Part shown: in pieces, positions 8,512 to 16,931 of the stretch
How the letters are laid out: every line of letters starts with the position of its first letter
Numbering within the stretch: the first letter of the stretch is position 1
Source of the DNA: Streptococcus sanguinis
GTDB taxonomy: Bacteria > Bacillota > Bacilli > Lactobacillales > Streptococcaceae
Length of the DNA: 64,000 bases
Direction of reading: 5' to 3'
Assembly (NCBI RefSeq): GCF_003943735.1
Contig: NZ_RJMV01000011.1
Span: 1-64,000, forward strand
Made by a program: the position numbers and the translations under genes
Notes under the pieces: generated by a model
Told to the model about the DNA's origin: nothing
The model's input: the letters and a program-made list of their open reading frames with translations, nothing else
Databases searched by the model: none

Positions 8512-9081
8512 ATGAAGAAAAAAGCTTTACCTTTTTTACTAGCAGGAGCTGCTTTATTAGCTATGACAGCTTGCTCAAAGGGCAGTGCTACGAATCAATC
8601 GGAGACGCCTACTAGCAGTACTGGCTCAGTAACAAGTTCTGTGGAGCAGGCATCCAGTCAATCAACTGCAGCAGCATCTTCAGCGGCTAGCAGCACTAGC
8701 TCAGAGAGTGCGAGCACAGAAAAAACCAAGGAAAAGAAGGAAGCGATGGACATTTCAGCACTTGCAAATGGCAATTATGCCAGCGTTAAAGGAACCTGGC
8801 AGGATGCTTCTGGCAATCAGCTTGTTTTTGATGACAAGGGCTTGGTTTCAAGTGGTTATGAGTTGTACGGAGCGTCTCTGACAGACTATGGCACTGCTGC
8901 TGGCGGTGTCTACGGCGGAGAAAGCGGAGGTTTTCTGATTGAGTTTCTTCCTAAGGGAGTTAAGGTCGCAGACAAGGAAAACTTTACAGACAACTCCGAT
9001 GCTGGCCAGGATAGAATCTGGACAGGGGTTGGCCTGAATAGCTTTGACGAACAAGGCAGCTTCTATTATCGAGTAGATTAA
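8512..9081 (+). CDS. Serine/threonine-rich lipoprotein, DUF6287-like
   Basis: 189 residues from the ATG at 8512, preceded by AGAGGAG. The signal peptide ends in a lipobox (MTAC, cysteine 21). A low-complexity Ser/Thr/Ala linker (about residues 24-75) leads to a C-terminal domain opening with MDISALANGNYASVKGTW, a pattern I associate with DUF6287 of streptococcal lipoproteins. Function is unknown. The protein should sit on the outer face of the membrane with the linker crossing the wall. The gene is a single unit with its own promoter and terminator. Confidence 0.8.
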   Translation: MKKKALPFLLAGAALLAMTACSKGSATNQSETPTSSTGSVTSSVEQASSQSTAAASSAASSTSSESASTEKTKEKKEAMDISALANGNYASVKGTWQDASGNQLVFDDKGLVSSGYELYGASLTDYGTAAGGVYGGESGGFLIEFLPKGVKVADKENFTDNSDAGQDRIWTGVGLNSFDEQGSFYYRVD

Positions 9082-9122
9082 ACGTAGCTTGGTTTTTGGT
9101 GTTAAAATCTATATAGTTGATG

Positions 9123-9149
9123 AGAGCAGAAAAACATCTGCTCTTTTTT
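9123..9149 (+). terminator. Terminator after the lipoprotein gene
   Basis: Stem AGAGCAGA/TCTGCTCT, loop AAAACA, then a T-rich run. Confidence 0.85.
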
Positions 9150-9178
9150 CTTTTGTAAAGTAAGGAATTTTACCGACA

Positions 9179-9207
9179 AAAAAACCTGCCTAAATTAGGC
9201 AGGTTTT
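9179..9207 (-). terminator. Terminator of the first TetR gene, possibly bidirectional
   Basis: Long stem AAAACCTGCCTA/TAGGCAGGTTTT around AAT. The flanking A and T runs let it work on either strand. Confidence 0.75.
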
Positions 9208-9223
9208 ATAGCTTTTAGTTGAA

Positions 9224-9796
9224 TTAGGACTCACTATGAGGCGTTATAAACTGATCCATAGGGGTTGAAATTACATTCAGGAACAATTTGGCGAAATCCT
9301 CTGCGGGCATAGGATCTTCTTTGATGATCCAAATCTCAATGAGAGAATTAATCCATCTGACGACAATTTCAGTAGCCATTTCTTTCGAAATCCCCAATTT
9401 CTTAGAGTCAATTTCTAAATTTTGTACGACCCACTGAGTGAAGAAGGTAGATAGATAGTCACTCCAGAAAGGATCGATAGCTGTAGTGTAGAGCACCTTC
9501 ATCCATTTCCTATGTTCATAGAGGGTAGGAATCATATGCTTGGCAAAGAAGCAGAATGGATTTTCTCCATTTCCTTCTTCGTAGCTTTCATACAGGGGCA
9601 AAAACGGAGTCATAATTGTCTGGCGGATGTATTGGATAATGTCTTCAACATTACTAAAATGCTTTTTATATATAGCCTGGCGCGATAGACCGGCTTGTTT
9701 AGCAATCTCTGAAAAAGTAAAATAAGACTTTTCAGGATTTTGCTCTGCCAGCTCAATTAAGGCATTGACGACTTTGTCTCGAGTATCTTGGGGCAT
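9224..9796 (-). CDS. TetR-family transcriptional regulator (paralogue 1)
   Basis: 190 residues. The N-terminal helix-turn-helix reads FTFSEIAKQAGLSRQAIYK (about residues 26-44), classic TetR. The remainder is a helical ligand/dimer domain I cannot tie to a known effector. It is clearly related along its whole length to the next regulator (9224 and 10009 products share the HTH, a DPFWSDY/DPLWSDF segment and the ending LFLNVIS/TFLNLVS). An AAGGT ribosome site precedes the ATG. The target is unknown; the neighbouring lipoprotein and adhesin genes are candidates by position only. Confidence 0.85.
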   Translation of the reverse strand: MPQDTRDKVVNALIELAEQNPEKSYFTFSEIAKQAGLSRQAIYKKHFSNVEDIIQYIRQTIMTPFLPLYESYEEGNGENPFCFFAKHMIPTLYEHRKWMKVLYTTAIDPFWSDYLSTFFTQWVVQNLEIDSKKLGISKEMATEIVVRWINSLIEIWIIKEDPMPAEDFAKLFLNVISTPMDQFITPHSES

Positions 9797-9948
9797 AAGT
9801 ACCTTCCTTCTTTTATATTAAGTTCTTGCTGGTTTGTCTAAAAATAGAGCAAATCCCAACAAAATAGTTTACCGCTTGTCAACTAAAATGATAACACTTT
9901 ATAGAGGAAATGTCCAATTATTTTTAAAATTTAATATAAAAATATTAA

Positions 9949-9978
9949 AAAACCAGTCTTCCCTTACAAGGACCGGTT
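9949..9978 (-). terminator. Terminator of the second TetR gene
   Basis: On the minus strand AACCGGTC and GACTGGTT pair around a 12-base loop, followed by six T residues. Confidence 0.75.
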
Positions 9979-10008
9979 CTGTAATTTCTCTGTTTTTCTT
10001 CTAGTTGG

Positions 10009-10611
10009 TTATGCGATAACAATTTTGTTTGAAGAACCAGCTGGACTATCATAGGCAGCAAAGCTGGTTAGGGGCGAAGATACAAGGTTGAGAAATGTCT
10101 TAGAAAACTGCTTGCAAGGAACGGGGTCATCCTGAGTGATCCAATTCTCGATAAGAGAACTAATCCAGCCGGCCAGCAGTTGATTGGCCAGGTCTTCAGG
10201 AATACCTAATTTTTGGTGGTCAAGATTTAGATTCTGCTCGATCCAGTCCTTGTAACTGGCAGTAATAAAATCGCTCCACAAGGGATCGACAGAACTAGTA
10301 TATAATATTTTAATGCGTTGGCGTTGCTCATAAATAGCGGGAAGAATCGTTTGAGCCAAAAAGGTGAAAGGATCTAAGTCCGCTTCAGAATTGTTGCTAT
10401 TCCAGTTGGGAGCAAAGGCTTGCTTTACCATGTCTTGGCGAATGTATTCGATAATTTCAGTAGTGTTATTAAAGTGTCGTTTGTAAATAGCCTGTCTTGA
10501 CAAACCGGCTTCTTTAGCGATTTCTGTAAAGGTAAAACGCGGTCTATCTGGTTGTTTATCTGCTAATTCAAAAAAAGCATCCAAAATCCTATCTCGTGTA
10601 TTAAGAGCCAT
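10009..10611 (-). CDS. TetR-family transcriptional regulator (paralogue 2)
   Basis: 200 residues. The helix-turn-helix FTFTEIAKEAGLSRQAIYK is almost the same as in the gene just downstream, so the pair looks like a tandem duplication. The C-terminal ligand domain has diverged more. An AGGAGG-like site (minus strand, GGAGGGATAAAATT) precedes the ATG. It is divergent from the large surface-protein gene at 10967 with a 355-bp shared upstream region, so control of that gene is plausible but not shown. Confidence 0.85.
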   Translation of the reverse strand: MALNTRDRILDAFFELADKQPDRPRFTFTEIAKEAGLSRQAIYKRHFNNTTEIIEYIRQDMVKQAFAPNWNSNNSEADLDPFTFLAQTILPAIYEQRQRIKILYTSSVDPLWSDFITASYKDWIEQNLNLDHQKLGIPEDLANQLLAGWISSLIENWITQDDPVPCKQFSKTFLNLVSSPLTSFAAYDSPAGSSNKIVIA

Positions 10612-10966
10612 AATTTTATCCCTCCTATACCATTTTACTTTTTCTGTCTGAAATAAGCTAGAAAATAGCCCAGAATTTTTACTAAAAAAGTTTACACATT
10701 GTTAAATGGAAAAATTTTAGTTTGATTTCTGGACATCGTGTCTATTTAAAAACTGTACAATTTTACAATTAATGTACATAAATCAAGCCGATAATTGTTT
10801 TGTTTTAAAAGGTTAATATGATAAAATAATAAAAAATCTTATCAGAAGTCAAATAGAAAGTGTAGTTTAAAAATTACCAAATCTGAAAGATTTATGGGAG
10901 GTTTGACTGGACTTTTTATTAAGGGTTACTGATCAGGATAATAAAATATGTTCAGAGGAGAAAAAG
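10612..10966. promoter_or_regulatory. Divergent intergenic region between a TetR gene and the surface-protein gene
   Basis: 355 bp, very AT-rich. A plus-strand promoter-like pair TTGTTT (10795-10800) and TATGAT (10817-10822, 16-bp spacer) could drive the surface protein. Upstream of it two TGTACA palindromes (10754-10759 and 10773-10778, 19 bp apart) could be an operator. No open frame seen. Confidence 0.45.
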
Positions 10967-13195
10967 ATGAAAAGAACAGAAAAAGTTTTGCGATATTCTA
11001 TTCGGAAGTCTGTTTTAGGTGTTGGGTCAGTCCTTATTTGTGCTCTATTTTTGGGTCACAGTTTGGTGGCGGCGGATGAGGAACAGCCAGTGGCAAATGC
11101 AGTAGAGAACCCAGTTGCTGCATCGCCAGTAAATCAGGATTTGACAACGGTTAGGGAGGCTGCTAACACGGAAGTAGGCACATTTCTGGCTGAGAAAGTG
11201 ACAGATCTTGGGAATAATCCAAATTTGTCAGATGAGGAGCTTGCAGCAGCTAAGGACGAAGTCAATCAAACAGCTGCAAAGGCTCAGAATGAAATTGCCG
11301 CAGCTGAGGATAAAGAAAGGATTGATCAAGCTAAAGAAGATGGATTGGCAGACATCAAATCTATCAATCCAGTCGGCAAAGATTTACTTCTAGATGAAAT
11401 CCAAAATGGGAAAGCAGAGTTTGACAAACTTGTAGATAGTAGCGATTTGCTGCCTGAGGAGCAAAAGAAAAGCTTCCAAGAGTCTGTAAGGAGGAAGGCT
11501 GCAGAAGCAGAAGATGCAATTCAGAAATTAGATGTTAATGCAGCAACAGCAGAGCAGGCGGAAGTGATTCAAGAGCAAGCAGTAACCGAGGAAGATAAGT
11601 TTTTCAAATTTATAGCAAGTTCAACCGTAGATTTCACTCTGGCTGCCAAGTTAGCTGACTTGGAAGCAAATCCTAATCTTTCAGAAGCAGAAAAGAAAGC
11701 AGTTAGAGGCGAAATAGAGCAAGTGGTAGAAACAGCCAAGAAGGCTATTGAAGGAGCAGATTCTCAGGAAGTCTATGACCGGGCAAAAGAAACAGCCATA
11801 GCCCACTTAGCCAAGATTCACCCTATTAGCAAAGAGCAGTTCTTAAAAGAAATTCAGGAAGAAAAAACAGCTACTATCGAGGCTGTTGAGAAGAGTCAAA
11901 GTCTTTCTACTGAGGAAAAAACTGCAGCTAAAAAGAAGATTGAAGATGCAGCAGCCATAGCTCAAAAAGCAATTGCAGCTTATAATGCTTGGGTTGAAAG
12001 TCCTGATGATGCTGAAAAAATTCAAGGACAGGTAGCTGCAGAGAAGCAAAGTTTGTTAAAAGTTACGACTGGTCTGAAACTAGATCTTGCTCTGTCTGAT
12101 AAGCTAGCAGACTTACGGAGCAACCCGAATCTGTCAGAGGCAGAACAGGCTACGGCTAAAGCTGAAGCGGAAGCAACTCTAGCAGATGCGAAAACGGCGC
12201 TTGAAAAGGCTGATACTGAAGAGGAACTAGAGAGAATTGAGGCAGCTGGAATTGCTAGCTTGGATACGATTCATCCAGTTGGCAAAGATTTGGTTTTAGA
12301 TGAGCTTGAAGAAGAAGTCGACAAACAGATTGAAGCGATTGAACATCACCAAACACTTTCAGAACTCGATAAAAAGCAAGCTAAAGAAAAGATTCGAGCA
12401 GTATTAAAGACGGTGACAGATGCGATTGCACAGCTAGACGATAGTGTAGACAGTGCAGAAAAAGCAGAGAAGCTGCAGGAACAAATCGCTGCTGAGCAGA
12501 CAAAAGCTCTTGCAACTCTCGAAGTAATTGTCAAGAATGCTGCTAAAGCTGAGATGACTTCTTCTATTCCAGGTGATTCACCACAAGAAACTAGGAAAGA
12601 ATTTAGTGGAGGGGTCAGTGATTCTGAACCGACAACAGCGATAGAGTCAGAGTATGATTTATCTAGCCATGAAGTTGGAACTCATCCTGATACAGCTCCA
12701 CAGGCGTCTGCACAACCAGAATTTAGTGGAAACGTTAATGATTCAGAAGCAGCAACAGCAACGTGGCCTGAATTTACTGGCGGTGTCAATGATTCTGAAC
12801 CAACTATGACAGAACATAAAACCTATGATGCTGGCGGTCAGCCATCAGTCAGGAGTGCGCATCCAGACAGCGCTCCTCAAATGTCGGCTCTTCCAGAATT
12901 TATCGGTGGTGTCAATGCCACTGACGCGGCTGTGGCTGAAGCTTTACCTGCTTACCAAGCGACGACCAGTATTTTGTCAACAGTTGATGGTTCCAAATCA
13001 GTACAAGAGCAGACTTCATCAGCTACGATTACCCAGCTAGTTCAGCCTAAAAACAAGGAAAGTAAGAGTGATTTGTCAGTCTTGCCGCATACGGGGCAAG
13101 CTTCTAATGCTCTTCTCACAGTTACAGGAGCTATCAGTGCTCTAAGCGCAGCTGGATTGATACTCCGTAGTAGAAAAAAGAAGAATAAATTTTAA
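10967..13195 (+). CDS. YSIRK/LPHTG cell-wall-anchored surface protein with DUF1542-like repeats
   Basis: 742 residues. The YSIRK-type signal peptide (YSIRKSVLGVGS near residues 11-22) directs secretion at the septum. Residues about 57-525 hold three related helical repeats of roughly 155 residues, each with NPNLS, a coiled-coil stretch and a SINPVGKD/IHPISKE/IHPVGKD motif, resembling DUF1542. A second set of short repeats follows (about 545-650: PEFSGGVSDSEP, PEFSGNVNDSEA, PEFTGGVNDSEP, PEFIGGVNATDA). The C-terminus has the sortase motif LPHTG, a hydrophobic span and RSRKKKNK. An adhesin or matrix-binding role is inference; the ligand is unknown. Confidence 0.9.
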   Translation: MKRTEKVLRYSIRKSVLGVGSVLICALFLGHSLVAADEEQPVANAVENPVAASPVNQDLTTVREAANTEVGTFLAEKVTDLGNNPNLSDEELAAAKDEVNQTAAKAQNEIAAAEDKERIDQAKEDGLADIKSINPVGKDLLLDEIQNGKAEFDKLVDSSDLLPEEQKKSFQESVRRKAAEAEDAIQKLDVNAATAEQAEVIQEQAVTEEDKFFKFIASSTVDFTLAAKLADLEANPNLSEAEKKAVRGEIEQVVETAKKAIEGADSQEVYDRAKETAIAHLAKIHPISKEQFLKEIQEEKTATIEAVEKSQSLSTEEKTAAKKKIEDAAAIAQKAIAAYNAWVESPDDAEKIQGQVAAEKQSLLKVTTGLKLDLALSDKLADLRSNPNLSEAEQATAKAEAEATLADAKTALEKADTEEELERIEAAGIASLDTIHPVGKDLVLDELEEEVDKQIEAIEHHQTLSELDKKQAKEKIRAVLKTVTDAIAQLDDSVDSAEKAEKLQEQIAAEQTKALATLEVIVKNAAKAEMTSSIPGDSPQETRKEFSGGVSDSEPTTAIESEYDLSSHEVGTHPDTAPQASAQPEFSGNVNDSEAATATWPEFTGGVNDSEPTMTEHKTYDAGGQPSVRSAHPDSAPQMSALPEFIGGVNATDAAVAEALPAYQATTSILSTVDGSKSVQEQTSSATITQLVQPKNKESKSDLSVLPHTGQASNALLTVTGAISALSAAGLILRSRKKKNKF

Positions 13196-13218
13196 AGAGG
13201 CCCAGTGGCCTCTTTTTT
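13196..13218 (+). terminator. Terminator after the surface-protein gene
   Basis: Stem AGAGGCC/GGCCTCT, loop CAGT, then seven T residues. Confidence 0.9.
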
Positions 13219-13242
13219 TGATGGAAAAAATTTTTAAAAATT

Positions 13243-13318
13243 ATGCAAACGTTTTACTAAAAGTGCTTGAAAAAGTTAAAAAAAAACGATATAATGGACA
13301 ATGTGAAAGCGCTTTGCA
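13243..13318 (+). promoter_or_regulatory. msmK promoter flanked by two cre-like sites
   Basis: -35 TTGAAA (13267-13272), 17-bp spacer, -10 TATAAT (13290-13295). Catabolite-response-like elements lie upstream (ATGCAAACGTTTTAC, 13243-13257) and just after the start point (TGAAAGCGCTTTGCA, 13304-13318). Each departs slightly from WTGNAANCGNWNNCW. CcpA control is inferred. Confidence 0.7.
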
Positions 13319-13366
13319 AACGAGAGCTTAAAAGAAAATATTTTTATTCAAAAGAAGGGGCTTATT

Positions 13367-14497
13367 ATGGTCGAATTAAATCTGAAAAATATCTATAAAA
13401 AATATCCCAACAGCGACCACTACTCAGTGGAAGACTTCAATCTAGATATCAAGGACAAGGAATTTATCGTCTTTGTCGGTCCGTCCGGTTGCGGAAAATC
13501 AACTACGCTGCGTATGATTGCAGGTCTTGAAGACATCACTGAAGGAACTGCCTCTATTGACGGTACGGTGGTCAATGATGTGGCTCCAAAAGACCGGGAC
13601 ATCGCCATGGTCTTCCAGAACTATGCCCTTTATCCGCACATGACTGTCTACGACAATATGGCTTTTGGCCTCAAGCTGCGCAAGTACAGCAAGGAAGATA
13701 TTGAAAAACGGGTCAACGAAGCAGCAGAAATCCTAGGCTTGAAGGAATTCTTGCAACGCAAGCCAGCTGATTTGTCTGGTGGTCAGCGTCAACGTGTTGC
13801 CATGGGGCGGGCTATCGTTCGTGATGCAAAGGTTTTCCTTATGGATGAGCCTCTGTCTAACTTGGATGCTAAGCTGCGTGTTTCTATGCGGGCGGAGATT
13901 GCCAAGATTCACCGCCGTATTGGGGCAACAACTATTTATGTTACTCACGACCAGACTGAAGCTATGACTCTGGCTGACCGGATTGTTATCATGTCAGCGA
14001 CCAAGAATCCTGCTGGAACTGGAACGATTGGACGAGTGGAGCAGATTGGTACGCCGCAGGAAGTCTATAACAACCCAGTTAATAAGTTCGTTGCCGGCTT
14101 CATTGGTAGCCCAGCTATGAACTTCATCCCAGTTAAGCTGGAAGGGAATGAGATTGTCGCAGAAGGGCTGCGCTTGACAGTTCCAGAAGGAGCTCTCAAG
14201 GTTCTGCGGGAGAAAGGTTACGAGGGCAAGGAGCTGATCTTCGGTATTCGTCCAGAGGATGTTAATGCAGAAGCTGCTTTCTTGGAAACTTTCCCGAATT
14301 CAGTTGTGCATGCCAAGATTTCTGTTTCAGAATTGCTGGGAGCAGAGTCTCATCTATACTGCCAAGTGGGTTCTAGTGAGTTTGTAGCGCGTGTAGATTC
14401 ACGGGATTACCTAGAAACTGGTGCAGGTATTGACCTAGGCTTCGACCTCAATAAAGCGCACTTCTTTGATCCAGAGACGGAAAAGACAGTCTATTAA
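13367..14497 (+). CDS. msmK: MsmK, shared ATPase of sugar ABC importers
   Basis: 376 residues. ABC domain with Walker A GPSGCGKST (about residues 37-45), signature LSGGQRQR and Walker B FLMDEP, then the C-terminal OB-like regulatory domain of the MalK/UgpC/MsmK type (FGIRPEDV near residue 292). In streptococci MsmK energises several carbohydrate importers (raffinose, maltodextrins and others) and is often encoded alone, as here. AAGGGG lies upstream of the ATG. The cre-like sites fit carbon control. Confidence 0.92.
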   Translation: MVELNLKNIYKKYPNSDHYSVEDFNLDIKDKEFIVFVGPSGCGKSTTLRMIAGLEDITEGTASIDGTVVNDVAPKDRDIAMVFQNYALYPHMTVYDNMAFGLKLRKYSKEDIEKRVNEAAEILGLKEFLQRKPADLSGGQRQRVAMGRAIVRDAKVFLMDEPLSNLDAKLRVSMRAEIAKIHRRIGATTIYVTHDQTEAMTLADRIVIMSATKNPAGTGTIGRVEQIGTPQEVYNNPVNKFVAGFIGSPAMNFIPVKLEGNEIVAEGLRLTVPEGALKVLREKGYEGKELIFGIRPEDVNAEAAFLETFPNSVVHAKISVSELLGAESHLYCQVGSSEFVARVDSRDYLETGAGIDLGFDLNKAHFFDPETEKTVY

Positions 14498-14515
14498 TTA
14501 ATTGATAAATAAAGA

Positions 14516-14543
14516 ACGCAGACAGGCTTGTCTGCGTTTTTAA
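14516..14543 (+). terminator. Terminator of msmK
   Basis: Stem ACGCAGACA/TGTCTGCGT, loop GGCT, then TTTT. A second smaller hairpin followed by six T residues lies at about 14547-14570. Confidence 0.9.
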
Positions 14544-14580
14544 AATGGCTGTTATAACAGCGTTTTTTACTGAAAGGTGT

Positions 14581-15429
14581 TCAGATTTTTTCTTGTTTTA
14601 GTTTTCCGATAAGAATCTCGGCTGAAATGGTGGCATGTGTAAGCTGCTCCCAATTGATTAGATTTTTTTCAACATGAAAGAGTAAAGGAGTCATCTGCAG
14701 CAGGGCAATTTTCTCCTCAGAATGCAGAGTATGGGTTGATTCTACGGTTTTTCTAGATAGGATCGTAAAGTGTTTCTGGAAGTGCTGGATGATATCTTGA
14801 TTAGAATAATCTTTCTTGTCCAGATATTGAGCAGCTTTTTGACGAATTTCCTTCAAATGATTTTCTGTTGGGATGACTTTAATGATAAGTCCCTCTTTTT
14901 TCAATACTCGCTGAAATTCATGGTAGTTAGCTGGTGAGAAGATGTCCAGCAAGACATCCATGCTTTGATCCTGAATGGGTAAATGTGCCAAATCACCTAC
15001 GAACCATTTTACAGCAAGGCTCTGATCACTTTTGGCAGCTAACTGGATAGAATCTTTGGATAAATCAAAGGCGTAAGTTTCTTTGTTGGGGAATTTTTCC
15101 TGAATTTTTCGAGCATAATACCCCTCTCCGCAAGCGACGTCTAGAATGGTCTGTTCTTCAGGCAGATCCTGCAGCAGATCCTGCAACTCGTCTAGGACAT
15201 GCTGATAAAAGCCGGCTTCCAAGATGAATTGCCTATTTTGAAAGCTTGTTTTGTCATAGTCTTTAGCTTGTTTAGCCCGAGGAGCTAGATTGACATAGCC
15301 GAATTTTGCGATGTCGTAGGAATGGCGATTGGCGCACTTGAGGCTGTTTTCTTCCATAGCCAAGCCTTGCTGGCAGAGCGGACAGGCCAGAGCTGGAGCT
15401 TGAGCAAAGCGGGCAAGTTTTGGTTTCAT
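14581..15429 (-). CDS. rlmA: 23S rRNA (guanine-N1) methyltransferase, RlmA family
   Basis: 282 residues. The N-terminal zinc finger CPLCQQGL...CANRH (about residues 17-36) is followed by FGYVNL and a Rossmann methyltransferase domain (DVACGEGYYA, about residues 100-109; DIFSPANYHE near 172). This matches RlmA, which methylates G745/G748 in hairpin 35 of 23S rRNA. In Gram-positives the RlmA(II)/TlrB type modifies G748. Which guanine is targeted cannot be told from sequence alone. The gene stands alone on the minus strand between msmK and tyrS. Confidence 0.88.
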   Translation of the reverse strand: MKPKLARFAQAPALACPLCQQGLAMEENSLKCANRHSYDIAKFGYVNLAPRAKQAKDYDKTSFQNRQFILEAGFYQHVLDELQDLLQDLPEEQTILDVACGEGYYARKIQEKFPNKETYAFDLSKDSIQLAAKSDQSLAVKWFVGDLAHLPIQDQSMDVLLDIFSPANYHEFQRVLKKEGLIIKVIPTENHLKEIRQKAAQYLDKKDYSNQDIIQHFQKHFTILSRKTVESTHTLHSEEKIALLQMTPLLFHVEKNLINWEQLTHATISAEILIGKLKQEKI

Positions 15430-15486
15430 AGTTGCTCTCTTTCTATTGTTTTTTATAGCTGAATGACTTCTTTTTGGTAAGACATA

Positions 15487-15515
15487 GAAAAATCCGATTC
15501 AGGTAATCGGATTTT
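15487..15515 (-). terminator. Terminator of tyrS
   Basis: On the minus strand AATCCGATT pairs with AATCGGATT around a five-base loop, followed by TTT. Confidence 0.85.
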
Positions 15516-15520
15516 TATCT

Positions 15521-16777
15521 TTAGTAGGTCAGGACAAAGTATTTCTTCTTACCGCGGCGGATAACTGTCAGCTCGTCTTCCAGTTTATCTGAGGTGCTGA
15601 GGACATAGTCTAAATCTTGGATGCGCTCGCCATTGAGGTAGATAGCACCGTTTTGGACATCCTCGCGGGCTTGACGTTTTGAGCTTACCACGCCGGCTGT
15701 CACAAGCAGTTCTACAATATTGAGGTTGTCTTCTGCTTGGAGCTGATAGTTAGGCACACCTCGCAAACCTTGTTTGAGTTCCTTGACGGACAAATTTTTG
15801 ATATTTCCAGCAAAGAGCTGCTCAGTGATGTTGAGAGCTTCCTGATATGCTTCTTGACCGTGAACCAGACTGACCACTTCGCGAGCTAGGACTTTCTGCG
15901 CCAAGCGTTCGTGTGGTGCCGCTTCAAACTGCTGACGAATTTCTTCAATCTCATCCAAGGACAGGAAGGTGAAGATTTTCAGGAAGCGGATAGCGTCTGC
16001 GTCCATGACATTCATCCAGAATTGGTACATTTCGTAAGGAGAAGTCTTGTCAGGATTGAGCCAGACAGCATTGCCTTCTGACTTGCCAAATTTTTTGCCA
16101 GTAGCGTCGGTAATGAGCGGAACGGTTATCACATGGCCAGTCTTGTCAGCCTTGCGGCGCAGGAGCTCTGTACCTGCTGTCATATTGCCCCACTGGTCAG
16201 AACCACCGATTTGTAGGGTTACGCCGTGGTTTTGATTGAGGACGTAGAAGTCATATCCTTGCATGATTTGGTAGGCGAATTCTGTATAGGAAATCCCTGT
16301 CTCAATCCGGCTCTTGACAGAATCTTTGCTCATCATGTAGTTGACAGTGAAGTATTTACCAACATCGCGCAGAAAATCGATAAAGCTGATGCTGCTGAAC
16401 CAGTCATAGTTATTGACCATTTCGGCCTTATTATCGTCCTTTTCAAAGTCCAGAAAACGAGAAAGCTGATTTTGGATAGATTTCACCCAGCCTTCCACGG
16501 TTTCCTTGGTTTGGAGACTGCGCTCTGCATCCTTAAAAGATGGATCGCCAATCAATCCAGTTGCTCCTCCGACCAGAGCGTAGGGTTTATGGCCAGCTAG
16601 TTGCAAGCGACGGCTGGTCAGAATGGCAACCAAGTGGCCTAGGTGCAGGCTGTCAGCGGTTGGATCGTATCCGGTATAATAAGAGACTTGTCCTTCTTCT
16701 AAGGCCTTGCGTAAAGCTGCTTCATCAGTAGTTTGGAATACCAAGCCACGTTCTTTTAGCTCATCAAAAATGTGCAT
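15521..16777 (-). CDS. tyrS: Tyrosyl-tRNA synthetase
   Basis: 418 residues, class I synthetase. HIGH-type motif SLHLGHLV near residue 45 and KMSKS-type motif KFGKSEGN near residue 229, followed by a C-terminal S4 RNA-binding domain ([18 protein letters not shown]). It charges tRNA-Tyr, whose gene lies in the first cluster of this window. Two adjacent ATGs occur; I chose the second (16777) because an AGGAG site is 7 bp away, against 4 bp for the first. No T-box leader is visible; the 5' UTR has only a small hairpin (16797-16814). Confidence 0.96.
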   Translation of the reverse strand: MHIFDELKERGLVFQTTDEAALRKALEEGQVSYYTGYDPTADSLHLGHLVAILTSRRLQLAGHKPYALVGGATGLIGDPSFKDAERSLQTKETVEGWVKSIQNQLSRFLDFEKDDNKAEMVNNYDWFSSISFIDFLRDVGKYFTVNYMMSKDSVKSRIETGISYTEFAYQIMQGYDFYVLNQNHGVTLQIGGSDQWGNMTAGTELLRRKADKTGHVITVPLITDATGKKFGKSEGNAVWLNPDKTSPYEMYQFWMNVMDADAIRFLKIFTFLSLDEIEEIRQQFEAAPHERLAQKVLAREVVSLVHGQEAYQEALNITEQLFAGNIKNLSVKELKQGLRGVPNYQLQAEDNLNIVELLVTAGVVSSKRQAREDVQNGAIYLNGERIQDLDYVLSTSDKLEDELTVIRRGKKKYFVLTY

Positions 16778-16841
16778 CATGTCTCTCCTATTCTAAAAGC
16801 CAAGAAATTGGCTTATCTATATTTTAAATTTATGTTACTCT

Positions 16842-16869
16842 ATTGTATCATAAAGCTTTTAAATAGCAA
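16842..16869 (-). promoter_or_regulatory. tyrS promoter
   Basis: On the minus strand TTGCTA (complement of 16864-16869), 16-bp spacer, TACAAT (complement of 16842-16847). It is divergent from the pbp1b promoter. Confidence 0.6.
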
Positions 16870-16876
16870 TGTTTCC

Positions 16877-16906
16877 TTGAAATAAATCATAGATATTTGG
16901 TATAAT
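16877..16906 (+). promoter_or_regulatory. pbp1b promoter
   Basis: TTGAAA (16877-16882), 18-bp spacer, TATAAT (16901-16906), 25 bp before the TTG start. Confidence 0.7.
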
Positions 16907-16931
16907 GGGAAGATAACAAGGAGAATCAAAC

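Noticed and set aside
16778..16931. T-box riboswitch upstream of tyrS
   Set aside because: The leader is only about 60 nt, lacks the T-box core sequence and contains just one small 7-bp hairpin.
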